Below, piece by piece: positions 8,171-16,977 of a DNA stretch of 64,000 nucleotides. Position numbers and translations under genes: made by a program. Positions within the stretch are counted from its first letter, which is position 1, and every line of letters starts with the position of its first letter. Source of the stretch: Corynebacterium lizhenjunii (lineage in GTDB: Bacteria; Actinomycetota; Actinomycetes; Mycobacteriales; Mycobacteriaceae); assembly GCF_011038655.2 (NCBI RefSeq), contig NZ_CP064954.1, positions 1,922,001-1,986,000 on the forward strand. The letters are read 5' to 3'. The notes beneath the pieces are model-generated. The model worked only from the letters and a program-made list of their open reading frames with translations, did not search any database and was not told the DNA's origin.

Positions 8171-9409
8171 CTACCGGGATTCACGGAAACGCTTGGGGAC
8201 ATCTGGCGCGCCGAGGGTGAGCATCAGCCGATTAGCCCAGTTGAAGAAGGCGGCAGAGTTGATCAGATCAATTATGTCCAAGTCCTCGCACCCCACCGCG
8301 CGCAGCTTGGCCACGCAGCCGGAATTGAAGGCAAAGGGGGACTTGGTCAGCTCCCGGGAGGCGTCACGCAGCACGCCCCACAGCGGCGAACCCAGATCGG
8401 CATCCACTCCCTGATCTAACAGGCGATCGATTGCCGCAGCATCCCCGCCTTCTTCCTTTGAGCGTGCCTGGTGCACCGAGGCGCAGAACTCACAGCCGTT
8501 GAGCCTGGAGACTACCGTAGCGGCTAGTTCGCGCTCCGCCCGGCCCAAGCCACCGTCGGTGTTATAGAAGATGTCCAGGTCAGTGCGGGTGCGTGCCGCC
8601 AGGGCGTTAGGGTCGCGTGCCAGGAGGCGGAAATACTCGGAGCCAATACGCTCCGGGCGAATAAGCGCCGCCGTGTGCGCCGGGGTAAATTCCTCCTTGG
8701 GCAGCGGCGCCACCCAGGGACGCCACCCCAAGGAGTGGTTGACAAAGCCCTGTGGTGCCACGACGTCTGGCTCCAAGGTGCGTGGGCCGGGTTGCCACTG
8801 CGGCTGCGGCTCGTCCGGCGCGGGAGCCTGCTGGTGGGCGGACTGCGGGTCCTGGCCGCCCAGCACAGCCAGGCCGTGGATGACCCGCAGCTGGAAGGAG
8901 AGGAAGGAAATCAGCTGGGCCAGGCTGACCAGGTCATCATCGCTCCAGCCGGCTTGTTGCAGGTGGCCAATGGCTGCCGGGGTGGCGTCTTTGGGGTGGA
9001 AGGCCAGTAGGTGGGCGAAGTCGAAGGCGGCGGCCAGGCGGGGCCCCAGGGCAGATTCATCAGCCAGGTCCGCGAAGGTGGTGTACCCACCGCCGATGTG
9101 CGGGCCGTGGGCCTGCCCGCGCGCAATGGCGGTATCGACAGCCTCCACCAGGCTGGGCTCGGCTTCATCGGCGAGCAAGTCCGCGTAGAAGGTGCGGGCA
9201 TTGACCGCCTGGTAAATGCCAGCCACAAAGGCTGCGACTGCGTAGCGCTGCGCGTAGGTGAAATCACCCGGCTGCTCCGGTTCTAGCAGCGCGCGGAAGG
9301 ACTCCTGCGCGTTGTCCACCGCGTCCGGGCGGCGCCGCCGGAGGGCGGCGACCTGCGCAGATGCTCCGGAGAGTTGGTCGATGATGTCCGGTTGTTCAGT
9401 GTGCGCCAT
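8171..9409 (-). CDS. Two-domain alkylhydroperoxidase/CMD-family protein
   Basis: 412 residues made of two AhpD-like (carboxymuconolactone decarboxylase) halves. The C-terminal half has the full redox motif CEFCASVH (CxxCxxxH); the N-terminal half has a similar helical layout but no cysteine pair, so only one half is expected to be active. It resembles the Avi_7169/Avi_7170-type fusions that often accompany peptide/nickel-class ABC importers, and such an importer lies just upstream here. Likely a peroxide-reducing or thiol-disulfide enzyme connected with the imported compound; the true substrate is unknown. AAAGG precedes the ATG. Confidence 0.8.
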   Translation of the reverse strand: MAHTEQPDIIDQLSGASAQVAALRRRRPDAVDNAQESFRALLEPEQPGDFTYAQRYAVAAFVAGIYQAVNARTFYADLLADEAEPSLVEAVDTAIARGQAHGPHIGGGYTTFADLADESALGPRLAAAFDFAHLLAFHPKDATPAAIGHLQQAGWSDDDLVSLAQLISFLSFQLRVIHGLAVLGGQDPQSAHQQAPAPDEPQPQWQPGPRTLEPDVVAPQGFVNHSLGWRPWVAPLPKEEFTPAHTAALIRPERIGSEYFRLLARDPNALAARTRTDLDIFYNTDGGLGRAERELAATVVSRLNGCEFCASVHQARSKEEGGDAAAIDRLLDQGVDADLGSPLWGVLRDASRELTKSPFAFNSGCVAKLRAVGCEDLDIIDLINSAAFFNWANRLMLTLGAPDVPKRFRESR

Positions 9410-9487
9410 GGTTGCGCCGTGCCTTTCTGTTAGTCGGTTCTGCTGGTCAGTTCTGCTAGTCAGTACTGGTGGACGCTGTGCGACATT

Positions 9488-9496
9488 GGGGGGGGG
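9488..9496. repeat. Nine-G homopolymer between CMD gene and ABC transporter
   Basis: Nine consecutive G residues in the 109-bp gap between the ABC ATPase stop and the CMD-family start, flanked by repeated TTCTGCT/GTCAGT segments (9432-9472). Such tracts can vary in length by slippage; here it is non-coding. Confidence 0.7.
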
Positions 9497-9518
9497 CTAT
9501 AACACCCCACACTAAGCC

Positions 9519-11156
9519 CTACAGCCCCATGTTGAGGTCTCCCGCACGATAGCGCGAGCCTGGAATAGCCTCGATGAGCTTGCGAGTTACCGCAGCCTGC
9601 GGTTGGGCAAAGACCTCGCCGGTGCGACCGGTCTCTACCTGCTTGCCATGGCTAAACACAGAGACCGTATCGGAAATGTGATTAACCACTGCCAGATCGT
9701 GGGAGATGAATATGTAGGTCAGGTCAAGTTCCTGCTGCAGCTGCTCCAGCAGGTCAAGGATCTGCGCTTGAACCGTCACGTCCAAGGCAGAGACGGCCTC
9801 ATCCAAGATAACCAGCTCGGGTTCGACAATCATGGCGCGTGCAATAGCCACGCGCTGGCGCTGGCCCCCGGAAAGCTCCTTCGGGCGGCGGTCAAAGAAA
9901 TCCGGGTTCAACGCCACGAGCCGCATAAACTCCCGCGCCCGCTCGGTGGCTTTAGCCTTAGATGCCCCCGTCAGGTTACGCAGGGGCGCGGCGATCGTCT
10001 GCCCAATCGACTGGCGGGGATCCAAAGAACCAAAGGGGTTCTGGTAGACCAGCTGGATACGCTTGCGGGCCTCGCGCTGCTCTGCACCGCGCAGGGCAGT
10101 AACCTCTACCCCACCCACGCGGATGCTTCCCGATGTCGGCTGATTGAACATGGCTATGGCCCTACCGGTGGTGGTCTTTCCGGAGCCAGACTCCCCCACC
10201 AGCGCGTGCGTGGTGCCCTTACCCACCATAAAGGAGACATCGTCTACCGCAGTAAAGTCCCCAAAGCGCTGGGTCAGGCCACTGACTTCCACCAGCGGCT
10301 GCCCCGTGCGCGCCGTACGCTGCTTCGCGGAAGCACCAACGGTGGGGACGGTGGCGAGGTTGAGGGAGGGGGCATCGGCAAGCAAACGGCGCGTATAAGC
10401 GTGGGCAGGCTCGGTGAGCACCGTGGCCGCCCACCCCTCCTCGCGGACGTGGCCGGACTCCATGACCACAATGCGGTCCGCGCGGTCACCAGCCACCGCC
10501 AGATCATGGGTAATGAACAAGATGCCCGTGCCGGTCTCCGCGCGCAACTCATCCAACAAGTCCAAGATGACCTTTTGCACGGTGACATCCAGCGCGGAGG
10601 TGGGCTCATCTGCGATGATGAGCTCCGGGCGCAAGGCCACCGCCGCAGCGATAAGCACGCGCTGCTTCATACCGCCGGAGAGCTCATGCGGGTACTGGGC
10701 ATAACGGCGCTGCGGATCATCAATGCCTACGCGCTCCAGCAACTCCAACGCGCGCTGGCGGCGGGACTGCGCGGTGCCCTCGCCGTGAATGGCCAGGCCC
10801 TCCTCCACGGAAGCCCCGATGGTTTTTAAGGGGTTGAGCGAGTTATTGGGATCCTGCGGAATCAGCCCAATGCGCTTGCCGCGCAGGCTACGCCATTGCT
10901 TCGGGCGCAGACCCGCAAGCTCGGTGCCGCAGAAGTGAATGCTTCCGGCATCAACATGGGCGTTGGACGGCAACAGGCCAATAGCCGCCATGGCGGAGGT
11001 AGTCTTGCCGGAACCGGACTCTCCCACAATCGCAGTCATCTGCCCCGGGTACACGTCCAGGTTCACCCCCTGGACCGCCGGGGTAGTCCCAGCCTTGGTG
11101 CGGTAGCTGACATTGAGATCGCGGATGGACAGCAGGGGCTGCTGTGAAGTAGTCAT
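9519..11156 (-). CDS. Peptide/nickel-class ABC transporter, fused double ATPase
   Basis: 545 residues containing two complete ABC ATPase domains in one chain (DppD-DppF fusion). Each has a Walker A (GESGSGKTTS and GESGSGKTTT), a signature (LSGGMKQR and LSGGQRQR) and a Walker B-Glu (ADEPTSALD and LDEAVSALD). It would power the two membrane subunits encoded just upstream on the same strand, 4 bp away. Together with the binding protein it makes a complete oligopeptide-type importer. The McbR-type site in front of the cluster suggests a sulfur-containing substrate. Confidence 0.93.
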   Translation of the reverse strand: MTTSQQPLLSIRDLNVSYRTKAGTTPAVQGVNLDVYPGQMTAIVGESGSGKTTSAMAAIGLLPSNAHVDAGSIHFCGTELAGLRPKQWRSLRGKRIGLIPQDPNNSLNPLKTIGASVEEGLAIHGEGTAQSRRQRALELLERVGIDDPQRRYAQYPHELSGGMKQRVLIAAAVALRPELIIADEPTSALDVTVQKVILDLLDELRAETGTGILFITHDLAVAGDRADRIVVMESGHVREEGWAATVLTEPAHAYTRRLLADAPSLNLATVPTVGASAKQRTARTGQPLVEVSGLTQRFGDFTAVDDVSFMVGKGTTHALVGESGSGKTTTGRAIAMFNQPTSGSIRVGGVEVTALRGAEQREARKRIQLVYQNPFGSLDPRQSIGQTIAAPLRNLTGASKAKATERAREFMRLVALNPDFFDRRPKELSGGQRQRVAIARAMIVEPELVILDEAVSALDVTVQAQILDLLEQLQQELDLTYIFISHDLAVVNHISDTVSVFSHGKQVETGRTGEVFAQPQAAVTRKLIEAIPGSRYRAGDLNMGL

Positions 11157-11160
11157 ATTT

Positions 11161-11973
11161 CTAGTCCTCCACGGAGAAGTTCTGGGACAAGCGGTTGGCG
11201 GACATCACCACGGCCACGATGGCCAGGCCGGGCAAGATGATGAGCCACCAGGCGGTGGCCATGAAGTCGCGGCCCTCAGCGATGATAAGGCCCCACTCCG
11301 GGGTGGGTGGCGGCGCACCATATCCCAGGAAGCCCAAGATGGATAGCTGCAAAATCGCCGTACCGAACTGCAGGGTGGCCAGAGCAATAACCGGGGTGAG
11401 TGAGTTGGGCAGAATGTGTCCAAAGAGCACCTGGGACCGGGTGGCGCCGGCCCCATAGGCGGCCTCGACAAAATCAGCCTGCACCACCGACATCACCTGG
11501 GAGCGGGCCAGGCGGGCGAAGGTAGCCACAGAGGTCGCACCCACGGCCACTGCAGCCTGGATGGAGCCAAAGCCCAGCACAATGATGATGGACAGTGAGA
11601 GCAAAATGCCCGGGATAGACAAGGCCACATCAACAATGCGCATGAGCACCGCGTCTACCCACCCGCGGGTAGCGCCGGCCACCAGGCCAATGAGGGTGCC
11701 CAGCACCAGGCCGACTGCCACGGCGATGAGTGCGCCGAGCAGCGATTGGCGGGCGCCATAGACAATGCGGGCATACAAATCGCGGCCCACGGCGTCGGTG
11801 CCCAGCAGGTGGCCCTCCCCTGGCGGCAACAACGCGACGTCGGTTCCGGCGTAGGGGTCCGCCGGGGTAAACAGTCCTGGGAACAGTGCCGCCGTAAACG
11901 CCACGGCCAGGATGATGAGTGAGATGACAGAACCCGGGGCCAACCACGGGTTGCGCTTGTGCGTGGTGTTCAT
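11161..11973 (-). CDS. ABC transporter permease (DppC type)
   Basis: 270 residues with an N-terminal transmembrane helix, a periplasm-facing segment with GTDAVGRDLYARIVYGAR typical of DppC/OppC, then five more helices. The EAA loop that contacts the ATPase reads EAAYGAGATRSQVLFGHILP. Its ATG overlaps the stop of the DppB-type gene, showing translational coupling. Second permease of the importer. Confidence 0.92.
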   Translation of the reverse strand: MNTTHKRNPWLAPGSVISLIILAVAFTAALFPGLFTPADPYAGTDVALLPPGEGHLLGTDAVGRDLYARIVYGARQSLLGALIAVAVGLVLGTLIGLVAGATRGWVDAVLMRIVDVALSIPGILLSLSIIIVLGFGSIQAAVAVGATSVATFARLARSQVMSVVQADFVEAAYGAGATRSQVLFGHILPNSLTPVIALATLQFGTAILQLSILGFLGYGAPPPTPEWGLIIAEGRDFMATAWWLIILPGLAIVAVVMSANRLSQNFSVED

Positions 11974-13016
11974 CAGCGCACCACTCCTTCCTGATCGGTT
12001 GCGGCCTGGGGTGTCGCGCTGTGGGCAGCTACAGCGGCGGGGGCATCGGCAGACGTGACAGACGTGACAGAGCTAGCGCCCGCGCGCGGGGTGCGCAGAC
12101 GCACGTCAACCACGGGGTAGATGAGGTCAACCACCAAGTTGATCACCACATAGGCAGTCGCGGCAATGAGGACAACGGCCAGCAGCACTGGGGTATCCCG
12201 GTTGGCCACGGCCTGGGCGGTCATCTGCCCCAAACCGGTGCGACCAAAAACAGTCTCCGTGACCACAGCGCCGCCCACGAGCTCACCAAAGAGCAGGCCC
12301 ACCATGGTCAAGGCAGGCAACAGCGAATTGCGCAGGATATTGCGCCAGAAGATCCAGCTTTCCGATGCCCCTCGCGCGCGCACCGCCTGCACAAACGGCC
12401 TGCCTTGGGTTTCCTCAATGGAGCGAATGAGCACCTGGATTAGCGGCGCCGCCATGGGCACCGCCAGAGTCAGCGTGGGCAGCACCAAACCGCGCCAGCC
12501 ATCGGCGTTAATCACCGGCGCCCAACCCAGCTGGAAAGAAAACAGCTGGATAAGCAGGATGCCGATCCAAAAGCCGGGCAGGGAGACCATGAAGGAGGGC
12601 AAACCACGGAAGAAGGTGGACAGCGCGCCCAAGCCCGGCAAGGTGGCCAGGAAGGCCACCACTAGCGCCACCACGGCGGCTAGCCCAATGGCGCTGGCTG
12701 CTAGGGCGAGCGTGTGCGGGAAGGCATCAGCAATAAGCGTGGCCACGGGGGCGCCGGTCTGGGTGGAGTTACCAAACTGGCCGGTCAAGAACCCCAGCAA
12801 AGAGGTAAAGTACTGCACCAGCAGCGGCTTGTCTACGCCCATTTCCTCCCGGATGGCGTCAATTTCAGCCTGGGATAAGCCCAGGGCGGGGTCGCCGAAG
12901 CGGGACTGGACGGCATCGGAAGGCAAGGCAGACAGCAGGAAGAAGGCAACGGTGTAGGTGATAAACAACACCAGCACCGCCTGGCCAATGCGGGCCAGAA
13001 TTTGATTGCGAGTCAT
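11973..13016 (-). CDS. ABC transporter permease (DppB type)
   Basis: 347 residues starting MTRNQILARIGQAVLVLF; the EAA loop reads VRARGASESWIFWRNILRN. An ATG 12 codons further upstream is inside the preceding gene; the start at 13016 forms a TAATG overlap with the binding-protein stop and has GGAGGAG upstream. The C-terminal 40 residues form a low-complexity Ala/Ser/Thr tail that contains the motif variant GCATCGGCAGAC at DNA level. First permease of the importer. Confidence 0.92.
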   Translation of the reverse strand: MTRNQILARIGQAVLVLFITYTVAFFLLSALPSDAVQSRFGDPALGLSQAEIDAIREEMGVDKPLLVQYFTSLLGFLTGQFGNSTQTGAPVATLIADAFPHTLALAASAIGLAAVVALVVAFLATLPGLGALSTFFRGLPSFMVSLPGFWIGILLIQLFSFQLGWAPVINADGWRGLVLPTLTLAVPMAAPLIQVLIRSIEETQGRPFVQAVRARGASESWIFWRNILRNSLLPALTMVGLLFGELVGGAVVTETVFGRTGLGQMTAQAVANRDTPVLLAVVLIAATAYVVINLVVDLIYPVVDVRLRTPRAGASSVTSVTSADAPAAVAAHSATPQAATDQEGVVR

Positions 13017-14656
13017 TAGTTCTCCTCCTCCAGCGTGACCTGGTAGAACCACGGGCGGGCCACGGATTCCGGGCTAAAGCCCTTCACCCGGCTGCTGACG
13101 GCATAGACCACCGGCTCTTCAAACAACGGCAAGGTGTAGGCCTGTTGGGTGACGTAATCCTGCACGACCTCCACGGCTGCCCGGCGGCCGGGTTCATCGG
13201 GGGTGGAGGTGACGGCATCAAGAAGCTCCTGCAAATGGGCGTCAATGGGGTTGCCATCTGCATCTTGATTAAGGAAGCTGTCGCGGCTAGCAATGCCATA
13301 GTGCGAGGTAATCACGTCATAGTCCGCGCGCCCCACCATGGTGTGATAAATCTGCACCTTGTTGATGTCCTTGGCGTCCGCGTTCTGTGTGGCCTGGTCC
13401 CCGGCATTAATCTGCAGTTCAATGCCCAGCCTGCGCAGCTGGTCTTGGACCATAGTCATCACTTCCTTCGAGCGCGGCTGGGGCAGCGCCGTGTTAGAGC
13501 GCAGCACCAAACGCTGGCCATCCTTCACCCGGATACCATCGGCGCCCGGGGTCCAGCCTGCTGCATCAAGCAAGCGCTTGGACTCTTCCGGGTCATAGGT
13601 ATAGGCCGCGGACTGGTCCTTATACCCCAGGCCGGTCTTGGCCACCGAGGACGTGGCCAGCGGGTAGGACTCAGAGAAGAGCACGCGCAGGATCTCCTCG
13701 CGGTTAATGCCATGAATCAGAGCTTCGCGCACCCGCTTATCCTGCAAAATAGGGTGGTTGAAGCGGAAGGTCAGCTGGTTATTCATGGAGTTCGTGCCGC
13801 GGGAGATGATGTCAATGCCCTTGTCCTTAAGCAGCGGCTCCTGAGGGGCGGAAATCTGGCGCGCGATGTCTGCTTGGCCGGAGACGATCGCGCCGGTGCG
13901 CACGGACTCCTCCGCCGCGAGCACATAGTGGATGCCATCAATCTGGGCGCGGCCCTGGTGGGCCACGGCTGGGGGCGCCCAGTCGTAGTCCTCGCGGGCC
14001 TTGAGTACTAGGTCCGTGCCAATCTCTTCGCTGTCGACCACAAAGGGCCCGGAGCCAATGATGTTGACGGCGTTGCCGGGGCCAAAGCCCTCGTTGTCCA
14101 GCGCTAGGGTGGCGTCTGAGAGCAGGCCAGCATTATAGGAGGAAGTCGCCTGCAAAAAGCCCGGGGAGGGCTTGGAGAAGTAGAACTTCACCTTGTTTGG
14201 CGCCAGGACCTCGCCGCGCTCATAGTTGGCAATCTGCTCGGAGGTGGTCAGGGTGCGCGACTTATCCCCCAGGGCGTAGAGGTCGAAGTTGTCTACCACG
14301 TTCTGGGCGGTGAGCTTGGAGCCGTCGGAGTAGGTCACATCCGTGCGGATGGTGAAGGTGTACTCGGTGGCGTCCGCGTTAACCTTGGGCATCTCCGTGG
14401 CGATCCAGGGCGAGAGCTCCAGAGTCTCCGGATCCTGGTAGAGCAGGCGATCGGTGAGCTGATTGACCACCCCACCGTTGGGGTAGAACCCGGCTGCTGG
14501 CGGGTAGAGCGTGCGGAAGAATTGCGGCTCCAGGTAGGTCAGAATCTGCTGGTCGTCTGACTCCGACGCGGGCGTGCAGCCGGTGAGTAGCCCCGCGGTC
14601 AGGCCAGCAGCGAGCAGCCCCGCGGCGAGGCGGAGAGATTTCCGTAATGGTTTCAC
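13016..14656 (-). CDS. ABC transporter substrate-binding lipoprotein (family 5)
   Basis: 546 residues. The signal peptide ends in the lipobox LLTGC (Cys27), so the protein is a lipoprotein on the outer face of the membrane. The body shows family 5 (DppA/OppA) features: YTFTIRTDVTYSDGSKLTA near residue 110 and VREALIHGINREEIL in the second lobe. First gene of a five-gene unit with the two permeases, the ATPase and probably the CMD gene. A McbR-type operator lies about 100 bp upstream. Ligand unknown. Confidence 0.92.
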   Translation of the reverse strand: MKPLRKSLRLAAGLLAAGLTAGLLTGCTPASESDDQQILTYLEPQFFRTLYPPAAGFYPNGGVVNQLTDRLLYQDPETLELSPWIATEMPKVNADATEYTFTIRTDVTYSDGSKLTAQNVVDNFDLYALGDKSRTLTTSEQIANYERGEVLAPNKVKFYFSKPSPGFLQATSSYNAGLLSDATLALDNEGFGPGNAVNIIGSGPFVVDSEEIGTDLVLKAREDYDWAPPAVAHQGRAQIDGIHYVLAAEESVRTGAIVSGQADIARQISAPQEPLLKDKGIDIISRGTNSMNNQLTFRFNHPILQDKRVREALIHGINREEILRVLFSESYPLATSSVAKTGLGYKDQSAAYTYDPEESKRLLDAAGWTPGADGIRVKDGQRLVLRSNTALPQPRSKEVMTMVQDQLRRLGIELQINAGDQATQNADAKDINKVQIYHTMVGRADYDVITSHYGIASRDSFLNQDADGNPIDAHLQELLDAVTSTPDEPGRRAAVEVVQDYVTQQAYTLPLFEEPVVYAVSSRVKGFSPESVARPWFYQVTLEEEN

Positions 14657-14756
14657 TGTGGTGTCTTTCCCTGATGTCTTTCCCTTGCGTGTGCGAAGAG
14701 TGTTGATTTTTAAGGTGTGAATTTAACACAGTCTAGACTTAGTTGTATTATTCGAG

Positions 14757-14772
14757 TAGACCGCACAGTCTA
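14757..14772. promoter_or_regulatory. Perfect McbR-type operator TAGAC-N6-GTCTA
   Basis: The sequence TAGACCGCACAGTCTA matches the published corynebacterial McbR (TetR-family sulfur repressor) motif TAGAC-N6-GTCTA exactly. It sits in the 188-bp gap between the divergent binding-protein gene and the FAD/NAD(P)-binding gene. A second ACAGTCTA, inside GTCTAGAC, lies at 14728-14738. This would place both directions under control by S-adenosylhomocysteine, the McbR effector. Confidence 0.75.
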
Positions 14773-14844
14773 ATTAATTTCGTATTCCGCGAGCTGATAG
14801 GCCCGCACTACGCCCGCACCACGCCCGCACGAAGGATGAATAAA

Positions 14845-16791
14845 ATGACCACTGCCTCCATCGCCATCATCGGCATGGGCCCGCGCGGCATCTCCCTCAT
14901 CGAGCGCCTGGCCGCCCACCTGCGCGCCATTCCGGCCGATGCCCCCGCTATTAACCTGCACCTCATCGACGACGCCCAGCATGGCGCCGGGCGCATCTGG
15001 GAGACCACCCAGACCCACACCCTGTGCATGAACACTCTGGCCGGGGCCGTCACCCTGTTTACCGAGCCCGGATCCACCATGAGCGCGCCCGTGCTGGAAG
15101 GCCCCACCCAGTTCGAGTGGATCCAGTTGCTGCGTGGTGAGCGCGCGGGCATTGCCCCAGCCAAGGTGGCGCTGTTCGATTCCCACCCGGTAGCCCCAGA
15201 GATCACCCAGAACTTCGCCGCAGAAATTGCTGCCACCGTCCCGGAGTCCAACCCCTCCCGCGCGCTCTACGGCGCCTACCTGGAGTGGGCTTTTGCGGTG
15301 TCCGTGGCGCAGCTGCCTGCCAGCGTGCGCGTGACCTCCCACCACTGCCGCGCCGTGGCCATCCACCCCGGTAAGGACTCCGATTGCATTGAGCTTGCCG
15401 ATTCCTCCTCGGTCACCGCCCACGCCACCGTCCTTGCCGCAGGGTGGCAGGTCCCGGGCCTCACGGACTCCGAGCAGGTCCTGGCGCAGGCAGTGGAGCA
15501 GTCCGCAACGGCGCAAACCCCGCTGCACTGGGTGCGCCCGGACAATCCTGTAGAACAACCACTCTGCGCAGTCCCGGCCGGACAGAAGGTACTGGTGCGC
15601 GGTTTGGGCATGGGCTTCTTCGACGTCATGGCCCTGCTAAGTAGTGACCGCGGTGGGAGCTTCCACCCGGACCCGCAAGCGCGCTCTGGGTTGCGCTACG
15701 AGCCATCCGGGCGCGAGCCACACTTAGTGGTGGCCTCCGGGCGCGGCTACCCCTACATCCCTAAGTCGGAGTACCACGCATTGCCACCGGCGGCGAACCT
15801 CTCACGTCTGCGCGCGGCCATAGCCGCGCTGCCTGCTGGCGGAGAGGTGGACTTTAGCGCCGACCTTGCCCCTGCGTTGGTGCGGGATGCCTATGCGCAG
15901 TACTACCGCACCCAGGCACGGGTTGCTGGGGAGATGCTGCGCGTGGATCTGGAGGAGATTGAACGGCGTATTGACGCCGCACAGCTGCACCATTCCTCCT
16001 TTGCTGGCCTGGGTGAGCAGCTGCGGGATGCACTCGATGGAGTAAGCGCCGAGCCCTTGGATTTGGGCGCGTGGATGGATCCGCTGGCCACTTTTGCCGG
16101 GGGCAGCGCTGCGCAGCTCACGGAGTTTATTGCCCAAGGCTTGGCCCGTGACATTGACGCTGCGGTAGCGGCGGCGGACTCTGCACTCAAGGCCGCGTTG
16201 TGGGAGATCTCGGCGGCCCGCAAGCCGGTCTCTATTGCCGGGTCCGAAGGGCGGATGACCTGGGAGTCGCGTAACGGCGCCTACCGGGAGTTTATGGCCT
16301 TCGGCCAGATGGTGGGCTCCGGGCCCCCACTGTTTCGCACCCGCCAGTTGCTGGCCTTGGTTGACGCCGGGCTGGTCAGCTTCCTAGGGGCACACCCGCA
16401 GCTGCGGGCACACCCGGAAGACGGCGAGTTTGCTATGCACAGCGCGGTCGGAGAAGTGCGCAGCCCGTGGCTGATCGATGCCTGGATGCACTCGCCGGAT
16501 GTGCGTCAGCCCGCTGATCCTCTCGCGGTTTCTCTGGCCCAGCGCGTGCGCCCGTTCGTGGACCACGGCCACCCCACCGGCTCCCCGGAAACCACCTGGG
16601 AGCGCCTGGTCGTCCACCCGGATGGCAGCGTGGATACGCGGCTGCACATTGTGGGTATTCCCACCTACGCGCAGTGGCCGGATACCACCATCTCCCCCAT
16701 GCCGGGCACGGATCCGCTCATGCTACAAGAGACGGACCGCACGGCGGCATCGCTGTTGCGCTGCGCGGGCATCCCGACAGCTGCGGATTAG
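14845..16791 (+). CDS. FAD/NAD(P)-binding protein (COG4529-like)
   Basis: About 648 residues. The N-terminus reads SIAIIGMGPRGISLIERL (nucleotide-binding GxGxxG-type loop) and a second strand-loop is VLVRGLGMGFFDVMALL near residue 255. The middle region is helical, and the C-terminal part holds RQLLALVDAGLVSFLG. It resembles FAD-NAD(P)-binding proteins (PF13454) of unknown reaction, some of which are N-hydroxylating monooxygenase-like. GAAGGA lies 9 bp before the ATG at 14845; an ATG at 14836 and longer upstream extensions are less likely. Divergent from the ABC importer and sharing its McbR-type site, so it may modify the imported sulfur compound. Confidence 0.8.
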   Translation: MTTASIAIIGMGPRGISLIERLAAHLRAIPADAPAINLHLIDDAQHGAGRIWETTQTHTLCMNTLAGAVTLFTEPGSTMSAPVLEGPTQFEWIQLLRGERAGIAPAKVALFDSHPVAPEITQNFAAEIAATVPESNPSRALYGAYLEWAFAVSVAQLPASVRVTSHHCRAVAIHPGKDSDCIELADSSSVTAHATVLAAGWQVPGLTDSEQVLAQAVEQSATAQTPLHWVRPDNPVEQPLCAVPAGQKVLVRGLGMGFFDVMALLSSDRGGSFHPDPQARSGLRYEPSGREPHLVVASGRGYPYIPKSEYHALPPAANLSRLRAAIAALPAGGEVDFSADLAPALVRDAYAQYYRTQARVAGEMLRVDLEEIERRIDAAQLHHSSFAGLGEQLRDALDGVSAEPLDLGAWMDPLATFAGGSAAQLTEFIAQGLARDIDAAVAAADSALKAALWEISAARKPVSIAGSEGRMTWESRNGAYREFMAFGQMVGSGPPLFRTRQLLALVDAGLVSFLGAHPQLRAHPEDGEFAMHSAVGEVRSPWLIDAWMHSPDVRQPADPLAVSLAQRVRPFVDHGHPTGSPETTWERLVVHPDGSVDTRLHIVGIPTYAQWPDTTISPMPGTDPLMLQETDRTAASLLRCAGIPTAAD

Positions 16792-16926
16792 CACTTGGGG
16801 CCAACTCCATCGCTTACGCGCGAGCTTGCTCCCCGGGGCAGCAGGGCCCGGCGTTTGGGCTGGCAGGCCGGGTTGCGGGGGTAGCATTCCCCACCGGCGG
16901 GTGACGCGGGCTACACTAAACCCCAT

Positions 16927-16939
16927 ATTGTTCAACAAT
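16927..16939. promoter_or_regulatory. Palindromic operator upstream of pxpA (FCD-GntR type)
   Basis: ATTGTTCAACAAT is a perfect 13-bp palindrome. Its core fits the FadR/FCD-subfamily consensus TnGTnnnACnA. It lies just downstream of a TACACT hexamer (16912-16917), the position expected for a repressor blocking transcription start. The same core occurs upstream of the NRAMP-like gene at 23814-23824. The likely ligand-responsive protein is the FCD regulator encoded at the end of this operon. Confidence 0.7.
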
Positions 16940-16977
16940 CACGCCCGCTGTGGGCGTGAGCAACTCATGGGAAGGAC

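Noticed and set aside
9603..10829. A 408-codon open frame antisense to the double ATPase
   Set aside because: The minus-strand gene has two full sets of Walker and signature motifs; the plus frame is a shadow.
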